Shown here in pieces: positions 24,195 through 31,339 of a DNA stretch of 34,477 nucleotides. Position 1 is the stretch's first letter; each line of letters begins with the position of its first letter. The translations under genes were made by a program, and so were the position numbers. The stretch is from contig DWWE01000062.1 in NCBI GenBank assembly GCA_019119835.1, positions 1-34,477 of the forward strand. The letters are read 5' to 3'. The notes beneath the pieces were generated by a model. That model ran no database searches. It was given only the letters and a program-made list of their open reading frames with translations, and was not told the origin of the DNA. This DNA is from Candidatus Gemmiger stercoravium (GTDB taxonomy: Bacteria > Bacillota > Clostridia > Oscillospirales > Ruminococcaceae).

Positions 24195-24592
24195 TGTTGT
24201 ATGAACGCTATCCGCAGCTGGACGCCCGGCTGCTTTCCTACCCCGGCGCCCGGCGGGACTATCAGCCGGTGTGGATGTGGGACCGGTATCTGGTGGCGGA
24301 TCGGATGTATGCGGGGCTGCTGTACATCGGCGCCCACAAGGACCCGCGCTATGCCAACCATCCGTTTTTGTCCATCAAGATCGATCCGGCGGAAGGGGAG
24401 TTTTACCGCGCGCAGTACCCGGACACCGTGCTGCCGGGGTATTACTCCGACAAGCGCACCTGGGTGAGCATCCGGCTGGACGGCTCTCTGCCCGAGGCTG
24501 AACTGGCCGCCCTCTGCCGCCGCAGCTATGATCTGGTGGTGGCCAAACTTCCCAGGGCCAAGCGGCCGGTTGTGCCGGGCCCGGCCGGGTGA
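24194..24592 (+). CDS. MmcQ/YjbR family protein
   Basis: A 132-residue protein of the YjbR fold, a CyaY-like small alpha/beta domain. The C-terminal block WVSIRLDGSLPEAELAALCRRSYDLVVAKLPRAKR carries the family signature, and the middle part has FLSIKIDPAEGEFYR. YjbR proteins are annotated as possible DNA-binding proteins, but their function is not settled. It overlaps the upstream fusion gene by one base, so the two are co-translated. A hairpin terminator follows, closing the cluster. Confidence 0.8.
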   Translation: MLYERYPQLDARLLSYPGARRDYQPVWMWDRYLVADRMYAGLLYIGAHKDPRYANHPFLSIKIDPAEGEFYRAQYPDTVLPGYYSDKRTWVSIRLDGSLPEAELAALCRRSYDLVVAKLPRAKRPVVPGPAG

Positions 24593-24630
24593 GGGGGGCG
24601 GCTGCCAGAAAGAAACCAGAAAGAAAAAAG

Positions 24631-24673
24631 AAACCAGGTCAGCGCCGGTTGGGTTCGGCGCCGACCTGGTTTT
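24631..24673. terminator. Terminator after the YjbR gene
   Basis: A stem built on AACCAGGTC (24632-24640) with GACCTGGTT (24663-24671), extended by GCGCCG pairing, is followed by TTTT. It stands between converging genes. Confidence 0.85.
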
Positions 24674-24711
24674 GCTTGTCACGGCGGCGTGCGGACGGCG
24701 CCGGGGCGGAA

Positions 24712-25074
24712 TCACAGCGGTTCCCCGCAGTGGGGGCAGAAGGTGGGCAGAAGCCCTCGGACCCAGAGCAGACTGCCCTGGCAGCGGGGACAGCGATAGA
24801 AGAAAAATGCCTGGACATACCCGAGGACCAGTGAACCGGCGGCCAGCAGAAGGCAGATCACACAGGCCACGGCCCGGGGCGAAAGCGGTTCGGGCGCACT
24901 CGGGGCGGCGTCCGAATCCGGCACCGTGATGGTCAGCGACCCGATGTCGGCCGGGGAAACGTCCGCTGGCGGCGGGGCCAGCAGCCAGCCTGCAATCAGC
25001 AGCAGAAGTGCCAGCCCCAGGCTGGCGATCAGCAGCTGCCGGCTCCTGCGCGGGGAGAGGCGGGGCTTTTTCAT
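24712..25074 (-). CDS. Small membrane protein with C-terminal zinc ribbon
   Basis: A 120-residue protein not assigned to a named family. A basic N-terminus precedes a transmembrane helix at about residues 13-33, an outside loop of about 35 residues rich in proline and acidic residues, a second helix at about 67-92, and a cytoplasmic zinc ribbon with CPRC (95-98) and CPHC (113-116). A GGAAAGGAAGG element upstream supports the ATG at 25074. Its promoter overlaps the terminator of the upstream cysteine-synthase-like gene and a perfect palindrome, so its expression is probably regulated. Function unknown. Confidence 0.75.
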   Translation of the reverse strand: MKKPRLSPRRSRQLLIASLGLALLLLIAGWLLAPPPADVSPADIGSLTITVPDSDAAPSAPEPLSPRAVACVICLLLAAGSLVLGYVQAFFFYRCPRCQGSLLWVRGLLPTFCPHCGEPL

Positions 25075-25139
25075 CGGGAACCTTCCTTTCCGGGGCAGGG
25101 GAAACGCGGGTTGCCTGCCTCGCGGTGTTTCGCGTTGCT

Positions 25140-25160
25140 TTTCCTTTATTATAAAGGAAA
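25140..25160. repeat. Perfect palindrome over the -10 of the zinc-ribbon gene
   Basis: TTTCCTTTA (25140-25148) and TAAAGGAAA (25152-25160) are perfect 9-bp arms around TTA. On the minus strand the centre forms TATAAT (25153-25148). A regulator bound here would occlude RNA polymerase. Confidence 0.75.
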
Positions 25161-25195
25161 GCTCGGCGTCTGTACAGGGACAGCAGACGCCGAGC
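25161..25195 (-). terminator. Terminator of the cysteine-synthase-like gene
   Basis: A perfect 12-bp stem, GCTCGGCGTCTG (25161-25172) with CAGACGCCGAGC (25184-25195), is followed on the minus strand by TTTCCTTT. The T tract is part of the palindrome at the next promoter. Confidence 0.75.
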
Positions 25196-25205
25196 CGAAC
25201 ATCCG

Positions 25206-26099
25206 TTATTCGTACATACGCCGCCCGGCAAACACGCACAGCGGCCGCTTGGACTTGCCGGTCCCCATCAGCTGCACGGCGGCGGCCAGGGTGGCGCCGG
25301 CGCTGGTGCAGGCGGGCACACCGTCCATAAACAGTACTTCCCGGGCGGCCTGGTGGGCGTCGGCGGTGGAGACGGTCAGCACCGTATCCACCACATAGGG
25401 ATTGTAGTTGTCCGGCACAAACCCCGGCCCGATGCCCGCGATGCCGTGGTGCCCCACAAACCCGCCCGAGATGGCCGGGCATTCGCTGGGCTCCACCGCA
25501 ACCACCCGGATCATGCTGTTCCAGGCTTTCAGAAACTCGGCCACGCCGGTGATGGTCCCGCCGCTGCCGACCCCGATCACCACCGCGTCGATGGAATCGC
25601 CGCAGGCTTTCAGGATCTGCGGCCCGGTGACCCGGCGGTGATACTCCGGGTTGTCATCATTGGCAAAGTAGTTGGTGTAATAGGCGCCGTACCGGGCGGC
25701 GGTGTCGGCGGCAATATGCTCCAGGGCCTTGCGCCCGTGGGCGTTGCAGGCAACGATCCGGGCCCCCAGGTTCTGCAGGTGCTTTTTTCGTTCGGCCGGC
25801 AGGCTGCTGGGCACAACCAGGATGCAATCGTGCCCGGTGGTGGCGCAGGCGACAGCCAGCGCGGCGCCGAAACTGCCGGAACTGGCCTCTACCACCGGCA
25901 TGCCGGGTTTCAGGTCCCCGCGTTCGGTGGCAAAGGCCAGCATGGCCTCGGCCACGCCGTCCTTGCAGGTGCCGGTGGCGCCGCCAAAGTCCAGGTAGGC
26001 CAGGATGGCGGACTCCAGCCCGTAGTGGCCGGAATAGCGGGGAAGCCGCGTGACCGGGCACTTATACACGTCCTGGTAATAGCTTTGCAGGATGGCCAA
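25206..26099 (-). CDS. Cysteine synthase family PLP-dependent enzyme (divergent)
   Basis: A fold-type II PLP enzyme of 297 residues. The PLP lysine is probably Lys46 in GATGTCKDG, where classical cysteine synthases have GSVKDR. The substrate loop reads SSGSFG (73-78) instead of TSGNTG, while the phosphate-binding GVGSGGTITG and the block VEPSECPAISGG are well kept. The divergence suggests a substrate other than O-acetylserine; names such as cysteine synthase are only family labels. The start is uncertain: TTG at 26099 begins the homologous region and has AAAGGA upstream, though the spacing is long; a GTG at 26138 lacks a ribosome binding site. Confidence 0.8.
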   Translation of the reverse strand: MAILQSYYQDVYKCPVTRLPRYSGHYGLESAILAYLDFGGATGTCKDGVAEAMLAFATERGDLKPGMPVVEASSGSFGAALAVACATTGHDCILVVPSSLPAERKKHLQNLGARIVACNAHGRKALEHIAADTAARYGAYYTNYFANDDNPEYHRRVTGPQILKACGDSIDAVVIGVGSGGTITGVAEFLKAWNSMIRVVAVEPSECPAISGGFVGHHGIAGIGPGFVPDNYNPYVVDTVLTVSTADAHQAAREVLFMDGVPACTSAGATLAAAVQLMGTGKSKRPLCVFAGRRMYE

Positions 26100-26163
26100 A
26101 GGGCCGCCACCGTCCTTTCTGTGCAGGTTCCGTTCCACTGGCAGCAGGGGGCCAGGTTTCTCT

Positions 26164-26172
26164 ATTATAGCA
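26164..26172 (-). promoter_or_regulatory. Extended -10 promoter of the cysteine-synthase-like gene
   Basis: On the minus strand TGCTATAAT (TATAAT at 26169-26164) forms a strong extended -10. No clear -35 is seen at 17 bases. Confidence 0.65.
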
Positions 26173-26284
26173 CAATCCGACCGCCTTTGCACCCCCTGCA
26201 GCCGCCAAAAACAAGAAACCGCCCGAAAAAACCGGAACGGGGCAAAAAAATGTCTCTGTGCGGCGGAAAAAGCATGAAATTCCC

Positions 26285-26343
26285 TTGACACCCGGGTCCC
26301 GGGGTGCTATAATTCATCTGCTGTAAAGAAAAAAGACTTTACA
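26285..26343 (+). promoter_or_regulatory. Consensus promoter of the ylxM-ffh operon with a downstream inverted repeat
   Basis: A fully consensus promoter: TTGACA (26285-26290), a 17-base spacer and TATAAT (26308-26313), with an extended TGC. The spacer has two CCCGGG palindromes. Just after the expected start point, TGTAAAG (26322-26328) and CTTTACA (26337-26343) form a perfect inverted repeat around eight A-rich bases. Confidence 0.88.
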
Positions 26344-26369
26344 TCACCCGCCGGAAAGGAGGCGCGGCC

Positions 26370-26747
26370 GTGGCTCCCAAATCGCAGAAAAACCTGGAGT
26401 TTTCGGTCCTGCTGGACTACTACGGCGCTGTCCTGACCGACAAACAGCGCGCCATCCTCACCGAATACTATGACGAGGACCTTTCCCTGGCGGAGATCGC
26501 GGAAAATTACGGGATCACCCGGCAAGGGGTGCGGGATGCGATCAAACACGGGGAAGCCACCCTGACCGATATGGAGACCCGGCTGGGCTATGCCCGGCGG
26601 GAAGGCGCCCAGCGGGCCGACCTGGAACGGCTGGAGCAGCTGGTCATGGAGGTGCGCTGCTGCAACACCGGTTTGTATACGCCGGTGCCGCAGATCACCC
26701 GCGATACCGACGAAATGCTGGCGATCATCCGCCGGCTGAACACCTGA
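26370..26747 (+). CDS. ylxM: YlxM family helix-turn-helix protein of the SRP operon
   Basis: A 125-residue protein. The helix-turn-helix lies at about residues 20-58: YYGAVLTDKQRAILTEYYDEDLSLAEIAENYGITRQGVRDAIKHGE is a sigma-70 region-4-like fold and the family signature. YlxM always sits before ffh in Firmicutes and is thought to act with the SRP, although its exact role is uncertain. The GTG at 26370 follows AAAGGAGG. The gene is 21 bases from ffh and under a consensus promoter. Confidence 0.92.
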   Translation: MAPKSQKNLEFSVLLDYYGAVLTDKQRAILTEYYDEDLSLAEIAENYGITRQGVRDAIKHGEATLTDMETRLGYARREGAQRADLERLEQLVMEVRCCNTGLYTPVPQITRDTDEMLAIIRRLNT

Positions 26748-26768
26748 GTAACGGAAGGAGGGGCTTTG

Positions 26769-28112
26769 ATGGCATTCGAATCGCTGAGCGAGCGGCTGTC
26801 CGGCGTGTTCAAAAAGCTGCGCGGCAAGGGCAAGCTCAATGAGGCGGACATCAAGGCGGCCATGCGGGAAGTGCGCATGGCGCTGCTGGAAGCCGATGTC
26901 AACTACAAGGTGGCCAAGGACTTCTGCACCCAGGTGTCCGAGCGGGCTATGGGCCAGGAGGTCATGGAAAGCCTGACCCCCGCCCAGCAGGTGGTCAAGA
27001 TCGTCAACGAGGAACTCACCCGCCTGATGGGCGGCGAGGAACCCAAGACCCTGCGCATCAAGAACAAGGGCCAGACCGTGCTGATGATGTGCGGCCTGCA
27101 GGGCAACGGCAAGACCACCCACGCGGCCAAACTGGGCAAGTTTTACCGCGGCCAGGGCCGCCGCCCGCTGCTGGTGGCCTGCGACATCTACCGCCCTGCG
27201 GCCATCGACCAGCTGCGCATCGTCGGCCGGCAGGCCGGGGTGCCGGTGTTCGAAATGGGGACCGAAAAGCCCGAGATCATCGCCGCCAAGGCGATGAACT
27301 ACGCCAGGGACCACGGCCATGACATCGTGATCCTGGATACCGCCGGCCGTCTGCAGATTGACGACGCCCTGATGGGGGAGCTGGTCCGCATCAAGGAGGC
27401 TGTCGAGGTGGACGAGACCCTGCTGGTCGTGGACGCCATGGCCGGTCAGGAGGCCGTCAACGTGGCCAAGACCTTCAACGAGAAGGTGGGCATCAGCGGC
27501 GTGATCCTCACCAAGACCGATGGCGACACCCGCGGCGGCGCGGCACTCTCGGTGCTGGCGGTCACCGGCAAGCCGATCTATTTCCAGGGCACCGGCGAAA
27601 AGCTGGATGATCTGGAGCCCTTCTATCCCGCCCGCATGTCCAGCCGTATCCTGGGGATGGGGGACGTGCTCTCGCTGATCGAGAAGGCCCAGGCCGTGCA
27701 GGACGACAAGGAAGCCGAACAGGCGGCCCGCCGGTTGATGGAAAATAAGTTTGACCTCAACGACATGCTGGCCCAGTTCGCCCAGATCAAAAAGATGGGC
27801 GGCGCCGCGGCACTGCTGAACATGTTGCCCGGCGGCAACCAGATCGACCTGGACGCCGTGGACGAAAAAGCCCTGCCGCACATCGAGGCGATCATCTATT
27901 CCATGACGCCGGAAGAGCGGGCCAAGCCTTCCATCATCAACCCCAAGCGCAAGCGCCGCATCGCGGCCGGCAGCGGCCAGACGGTGGAAGCCGTCAACAA
28001 ACTGCTGCGTCAGTACGAGATGATGCAGAAGATGATGAAAAAAGCCAAGCGCAACCCCAAAGGCTTCATGCGCAGCCTGGGCGGGCTTGGCGGTCTGCGC
28101 GGCCTGCGCTGA
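26769..28112 (+). CDS. ffh: Signal recognition particle protein Ffh
   Basis: Ffh is the GTPase that, with SRP RNA, targets nascent membrane and secreted proteins to FtsY and the Sec translocon. The 447-residue protein has the N domain, the G domain with P-loop GLQGNGKTTHAAKLGKF, DTAGRLQIDD and TKTDGDTRGGAAL, and the methionine-rich M domain (MNMLPGG, MMQKMMKKAKRNPKG) at the C-terminus. The ATG at 26769 has GGAAGGAGG upstream; a TTG one codon earlier is less likely. The ffs RNA gene is not visible in the window. Confidence 0.97.
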   Translation: MAFESLSERLSGVFKKLRGKGKLNEADIKAAMREVRMALLEADVNYKVAKDFCTQVSERAMGQEVMESLTPAQQVVKIVNEELTRLMGGEEPKTLRIKNKGQTVLMMCGLQGNGKTTHAAKLGKFYRGQGRRPLLVACDIYRPAAIDQLRIVGRQAGVPVFEMGTEKPEIIAAKAMNYARDHGHDIVILDTAGRLQIDDALMGELVRIKEAVEVDETLLVVDAMAGQEAVNVAKTFNEKVGISGVILTKTDGDTRGGAALSVLAVTGKPIYFQGTGEKLDDLEPFYPARMSSRILGMGDVLSLIEKAQAVQDDKEAEQAARRLMENKFDLNDMLAQFAQIKKMGGAAALLNMLPGGNQIDLDAVDEKALPHIEAIIYSMTPEERAKPSIINPKRKRRIAAGSGQTVEAVNKLLRQYEMMQKMMKKAKRNPKGFMRSLGGLGGLRGLR

Positions 28113-28129
28113 ACAAGCTGTTATCTCTC

Positions 28130-28168
28130 CCCGTGAGGGGTGGATATAGAAAACCCGGCCCTCACGGG
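28130..28168 (+). other. Hairpin between ffh and rpsP
   Basis: A perfect 10-bp stem, CCCGTGAGGG (28130-28139) with CCCTCACGGG (28159-28168), has a 19-base loop and no T tract. It lies 32 bases before rpsP and may be an RNA processing or stability element. Confidence 0.5.
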
Positions 28169-28200
28169 CCCGTCACAACATGATTTGGAGGAAAATAACC

Positions 28201-28440
28201 ATGGTCAAGATCCGTCTGCGCCGCCTGGGCGCCAAGAAGAACCCGTTCTACCGCGTCGTGGTGGCTGACAGCCGCTTTGCCCGCGACGGCCGCTTCATTG
28301 AGGAGATCGGCTACTACGATCCCACCACCGAGCCCTCGGTCATCAAGATCGACGCCGACAAGGCCAAGCAGTGGCTGGCCAACGGCGCTCAGCCCACCGA
28401 CACGGTGCGCGTGCTGCTCAAGAAGGCTGAGATCCTGTAA
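28201..28440 (+). CDS. rpsP: 30S ribosomal protein S16
   Basis: S16 is a small primary-assembly protein of the 30S subunit. The 79-residue product begins [20 protein letters not shown], the family signature, and continues with [15 protein letters not shown]. The ATG at 28201 has TTTGGAGGAAAATAACC upstream; an in-frame ATG at 28180 would add seven atypical residues and lacks a ribosome binding site. It is followed after 31 bases by khpA, the normal Firmicutes order. Confidence 0.97.
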   Translation: MVKIRLRRLGAKKNPFYRVVVADSRFARDGRFIEEIGYYDPTTEPSVIKIDADKAKQWLANGAQPTDTVRVLLKKAEIL

Positions 28441-28471
28441 GCAAAGCCGATCCAAAGGGAGGGAACCCCAA

Positions 28472-28705
28472 ATGCAGGAACTGCTGATTGCTGTTGCCCG
28501 CGGCCTTGTGGAAGATAAGGACGCGGTGCGGGTGACGGTTGATCCCGTGCGAGAGGATGGCACCATCGTCTACCATCTGAGCGTGGCGGAAAACGATATG
28601 GGCCGCGTGATCGGCAAACAGGGCCGCATTGCCAAGGCGATCCGCGTTGTCATGCGCGCCGCCGCTGTCCGCCAGGGCGAAAAAGTCGTGGTGGAGATCG
28701 ACTGA
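28472..28705 (+). CDS. khpA: KH-domain RNA-binding protein KhpA (YlqC)
   Basis: A 77-residue single KH-domain protein. The GxxG loop reads GKQG in MGRVIGKQGRIAKAIRVVMRAAA. KhpA pairs with KhpB (EloR) to bind RNA and affects cell elongation and division in Firmicutes. An AAAGGGAGGG element supports the ATG at 28472. A terminator follows, which sets it apart from the rimM-trmD unit. Confidence 0.94.
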   Translation: MQELLIAVARGLVEDKDAVRVTVDPVREDGTIVYHLSVAENDMGRVIGKQGRIAKAIRVVMRAAAVRQGEKVVVEID

Positions 28706-28720
28706 CAAGCCAAACAGCTG

Positions 28721-28758
28721 GCGCTCCGCTGCCGTCCATCGGTGCGGGGCGCTTTTTT
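28721..28758 (+). terminator. Terminator after khpA
   Basis: The stem GCGCTCCGC (28721-28729) with GCGGGGCGC (28744-28752) has one G-U type pair and is followed by six T residues. It isolates the following pyrophosphatase remnant and rimM from the ribosomal operon. Confidence 0.85.
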
Positions 28759-28774
28759 GCGTAAGGGGAACCCA

Positions 28775-28966
28775 ATGCGGCCGGAAACCTTCACCGGGCC
28801 GGTGATCGCGGTCATCCGCCGGGCCGACGCTGTGGAAGAAAAATGGGTGACTGCCCCGCAGGACTGCCGCTATAGCCGGCAGCAGATCGAACAGGCGGTC
28901 CGGTTTCAAGAACAATATTTTCGGTCCCAAGTCATTTTATTGCCGCACAATACAAAGGAGAACGCC
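28775..28966 (+). pseudogene. Inorganic pyrophosphatase-like C-terminal remnant, in frame with rimM
   Basis: Sixty-four codons open in frame with rimM and without any stop before it. The sequence FTGPVIAVIRRADAVEEKWVTAP and IEQAVRFQEQYF matches the C-terminal half of the small Firmicutes inorganic-pyrophosphatase-like proteins (about 120 residues) as I remember them; the N-terminal half with the acidic catalytic residues is missing. It has its own ATG with AAGGGG upstream, so translation could start here and yield a 240-residue fusion with RimM. The second, internal ribosome binding site suggests rimM is also made alone. It may be a decayed fragment or a functional N-terminal extension. Confidence 0.6.
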
Positions 28967-29497
28967 ATGCAAACCTATCTGCCAGCCTGCAAGATCGTCA
29001 CCACTCACGGTGTCCGCGGCGAGATGAAAGCCCTGCCCCTGTGTGACGGCGCGGCTTTCCTGGCCAAGTTCAAGCGGCTGTACGCCACGCCGCAGGGCGG
29101 CGGCGAGACCCCGCTGTTGGGGGTGCGCGCCCAGGGCAACATGCTGCTGATCCGCCTGGGCGGGGTGGAGGATATGGACGCCGCCCGCGCCCAGGTGGGG
29201 CGCACCTGGTACTTTGCCAAGGCGGATGCCCGCCTGCCCGAAGGCCGGTATTTTATCGACGATCTGCTGGACTGCCGTGTGCTGGATGCCGACACCGGGG
29301 CGGAGTACGGCACCATCCGGGCGGTGGAACACCCGGCCGCCCAGGATGTATACACCGTGGTGGACGAGGCGGGCAGGGAATATCTGTTCCCTGCGGTGCC
29401 GGAATTCCTGGACCGGGTGGACCTGGAAGCGCGGGCGGTCTATGTGCGGCCGATCCCGGGCATCTTTACCCCGGCGGTCAATGGCGATGAGGGCTGA
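28967..29497 (+). CDS. rimM: Ribosome maturation factor RimM
   Basis: RimM binds S19 and assists maturation of the 30S head domain. The 176-residue product has the N-terminal RimM barrel (KIVTTHGVRGEMKALPL) and a C-terminal PRC-barrel with YFIDDLLDCRVLDADTGAEYGTIRAV and YLFPAVPEFLDRVDLE. The ATG at 28967 has AAAGGAG six bases upstream and lies at the usual family start. The frame is open far upstream, through the pyrophosphatase remnant. It ends four bases before trmD, the usual partner. Confidence 0.94.
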   Translation: MQTYLPACKIVTTHGVRGEMKALPLCDGAAFLAKFKRLYATPQGGGETPLLGVRAQGNMLLIRLGGVEDMDAARAQVGRTWYFAKADARLPEGRYFIDDLLDCRVLDADTGAEYGTIRAVEHPAAQDVYTVVDEAGREYLFPAVPEFLDRVDLEARAVYVRPIPGIFTPAVNGDEG

Positions 29498-29501
29498 ATC
29501 T

Positions 29502-30749
29502 ATGCGGATTGATATTGTAACGCTTTTCCCCGAATTGTGCGACAGCTTTCTCGGCGCCAGCATCCTGGGGCGGGCCCGGGCCAGGGGGCTGTTTGAGGCC
29601 CATTGCCACCAGATCCGGGACTATACGCTGAACAAGCAGCGGCAGACCGACGACTACCCCTACGGCGGCGGCTGCGGCATGGTGCTGTATGCGCAGCCCA
29701 TTGCCGACTGCCTGCGGGAAGTGCAGCGCCAGTGCGCGGCCGCCGGCCGCGGCAAACCCCATGTGGTGTTTCTGACGGCCGGCGGTCAGCCCTATACCCA
29801 GTCCATCGCCAAGCGGCTGGCCGGGTGCGACAGCCTGACCCTGGTCTGCGGCCACTATGAGGGCATCGACGAGCGGGTCATCGAGGCGTTCGGGGATGAG
29901 GAAATCTCCATCGGCGACTATGTGCTCACCGGGGGCGAGCTGGCCAGTCTGGTGGTGGCCGACAGCGTTCTGCGCCTGCAGCCCGGCGTGCTGGCCGAGG
30001 CCCAGGGCTTTCAGGAGGAGAGCCATTGGGACGGCCTGCTGGAATATCCCCAGTATACCCGCCCCGAAGTGTGGGAGGGGCGCGCTGTGCCGCCGGTGCT
30101 GCTGACCGGCGACCATGAAAAGATCGCCGGCTGGCGTGCCCGCCAAAGCCATGAGCGCACAATGACCCGCCGCCCGGACCTGTATGAAGCCTGGTGCCGC
30201 ACCCATCCGCTGACCCCCGGCCGCTGGAAGCGCAGCGAGCGGGCGGCCCTGATCCGCACCGAGGCGGAGTGGGCGGCGGCGGCCGAGATCTATACCGCCG
30301 GCTGGCAGCAGCTCTGTGCCGATGTCTGCACCGCCGACTACCTGGCGGCCCACACCACCGACTTTATGAAGCGGGAACTGCAGGCCGACCGGGCGGCTGG
30401 GTGGGCCTTCTACCTCCACAGCACGGCGGGCGAACCCGACGCGCTGGTGGGGGTCTGCCACAGGACCGGGGAGATCGGTCGGCTGTATGTGGCGCCGCAG
30501 GCCCAGGGGCGGGGCATCGGCGCCAAACTGCTGGCCTTTGCCCGCAAAAAGTTGGCGGAACATCCCCGGCCTTTTCTGACAGTGCTGGACTGCAACCGGC
30601 GGGCCATCGCGCTGTATCTGCGCATGGGTTTCCGCCCGGCCGGGGTACACGCGGTGTATGATCCGGCACAGGACCCCGCGGCCAGCGCATTCTGCCGGGA
30701 ACTGAAATTTGTCTATACACCGTCAGAAAATGAAGAGGGTGCCCGGTGA
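29502..30749 (+). CDS. trmD: tRNA (guanosine(37)-N1)-methyltransferase fused to a GNAT acetyltransferase
   Basis: TrmD methylates G37 next to the anticodon and prevents +1 frameshifting. Residues 1-235 contain the whole enzyme: DDYPYGGGCGM (50-60), the knot segments CGHYEGIDERV and ISIGDYVLTGGEL (135-147), and the C-terminal TRPEVWEG and SHERTMTRRPDL blocks. Residues about 260-410 form a complete GNAT domain with the acetyl-CoA motif APQAQGRGIGAKLL and LDCNRRAIALYLRMGFRPAG. The total of 415 residues compares with about 240 for ordinary TrmD. GAGG nine bases upstream supports the ATG at 29502. The GNAT substrate is unknown. Confidence 0.93.
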   Translation: MRIDIVTLFPELCDSFLGASILGRARARGLFEAHCHQIRDYTLNKQRQTDDYPYGGGCGMVLYAQPIADCLREVQRQCAAAGRGKPHVVFLTAGGQPYTQSIAKRLAGCDSLTLVCGHYEGIDERVIEAFGDEEISIGDYVLTGGELASLVVADSVLRLQPGVLAEAQGFQEESHWDGLLEYPQYTRPEVWEGRAVPPVLLTGDHEKIAGWRARQSHERTMTRRPDLYEAWCRTHPLTPGRWKRSERAALIRTEAEWAAAAEIYTAGWQQLCADVCTADYLAAHTTDFMKRELQADRAAGWAFYLHSTAGEPDALVGVCHRTGEIGRLYVAPQAQGRGIGAKLLAFARKKLAEHPRPFLTVLDCNRRAIALYLRMGFRPAGVHAVYDPAQDPAASAFCRELKFVYTPSENEEGAR

Positions 30750-30782
30750 GGGTATCGGGGTTATAATTCCTTACCAAGAATG

Positions 30783-30897
30783 TTGAAAATAAACTGGTTA
30801 AGTTGTACAAAGAACGGCGCCGCGGTTTGGCGGAAATGCGGAATCCTGACAAAAATGCGATTTTCCACTGTACAAAGTCGAACAAATGGGATAAAAT
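30783..30897 (+). promoter_or_regulatory. Promoter region of the HPr gene
   Basis: TTGAAA (30783-30788) and TACAAA (30806-30811) are 17 bases apart. A second AT-rich candidate -10, TAAAAT, lies at 30892-30897. The octamer GTACAAAG occurs twice (30805-30812 and 30870-30877), 65 bases apart. The region from 30750 to 31003 contains no gene. Confidence 0.55.
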
Positions 30898-31003
30898 AAT
30901 AATATCCGGGCGGCCACTAAGCGCAAACAAACCGCCTGACACTTGCCCGCGGTAGTTATAACTTGGGCGTAGTATTATTTTCACAAAGTAGGAGAGAATA
31001 GCT

Positions 31004-31267
31004 ATGTACGTGAAAGAAGTTACCGTTGAGAATCAGGTTGGTCTGCACGCTCGTCCGGCTACATTTTTTATCCAGAAGGCGAATGAATACAAGTCTTCCA
31101 TCTGGGTGGAAAAAGAGGAGCGCCGCGTCAACGCCAAGAGCCTCCTGGGTGTCCTGAGCCTGGGTATCGTGGGCGGTACCACCATCCGCATCATTGCGGA
31201 CGGCACCGATGAGCAGGCCGCTGTGGATGGCCTGGTCAAGCTGGTCAACTCCGGCTTCTCCGAATAA
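31004..31267 (+). CDS. ptsH: Phosphocarrier protein HPr
   Basis: HPr carries phosphate in the sugar phosphotransferase system and, in Firmicutes, signals carbon status through Ser46. The 87-residue product has the His15 site in VGLHARPAT and Ser46 in AKSLLGVLSLG, so both phosphorylation sites are present and this is not the Crh paralogue. TAGGAGAG precedes the start. No enzyme I gene is adjacent; the gene stands alone, closed by a terminator. The Ser46 route connects carbon supply with catabolite repression through CcpA, which also affects glycogen genes in related bacteria. Confidence 0.94.
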   Translation: MYVKEVTVENQVGLHARPATFFIQKANEYKSSIWVEKEERRVNAKSLLGVLSLGIVGGTTIRIIADGTDEQAAVDGLVKLVNSGFSE

Positions 31268-31280
31268 TTGCACTGCGTTC

Positions 31281-31325
31281 AGGCCGGGTGGGATGCCACC
31301 CGGCCTTCTTTGTGTTTCTTTTTTG
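31281..31325 (+). terminator. Terminator after ptsH
   Basis: A perfect 11-bp stem (31281-31291 with 31296-31306, AGGCCGGGTGG) has a GATG loop and is followed by a T-rich tract ending TTTCTTTTTTG. Confidence 0.85.
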
Positions 31326-31339
31326 TTTAAGGTGACTGT

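Noticed and set aside
28721-28966. Insertion sequence scar between khpA and rimM
   Set aside because: No inverted repeats, target duplication or transposase remains are visible; only a terminator and the pyrophosphatase-like frame.
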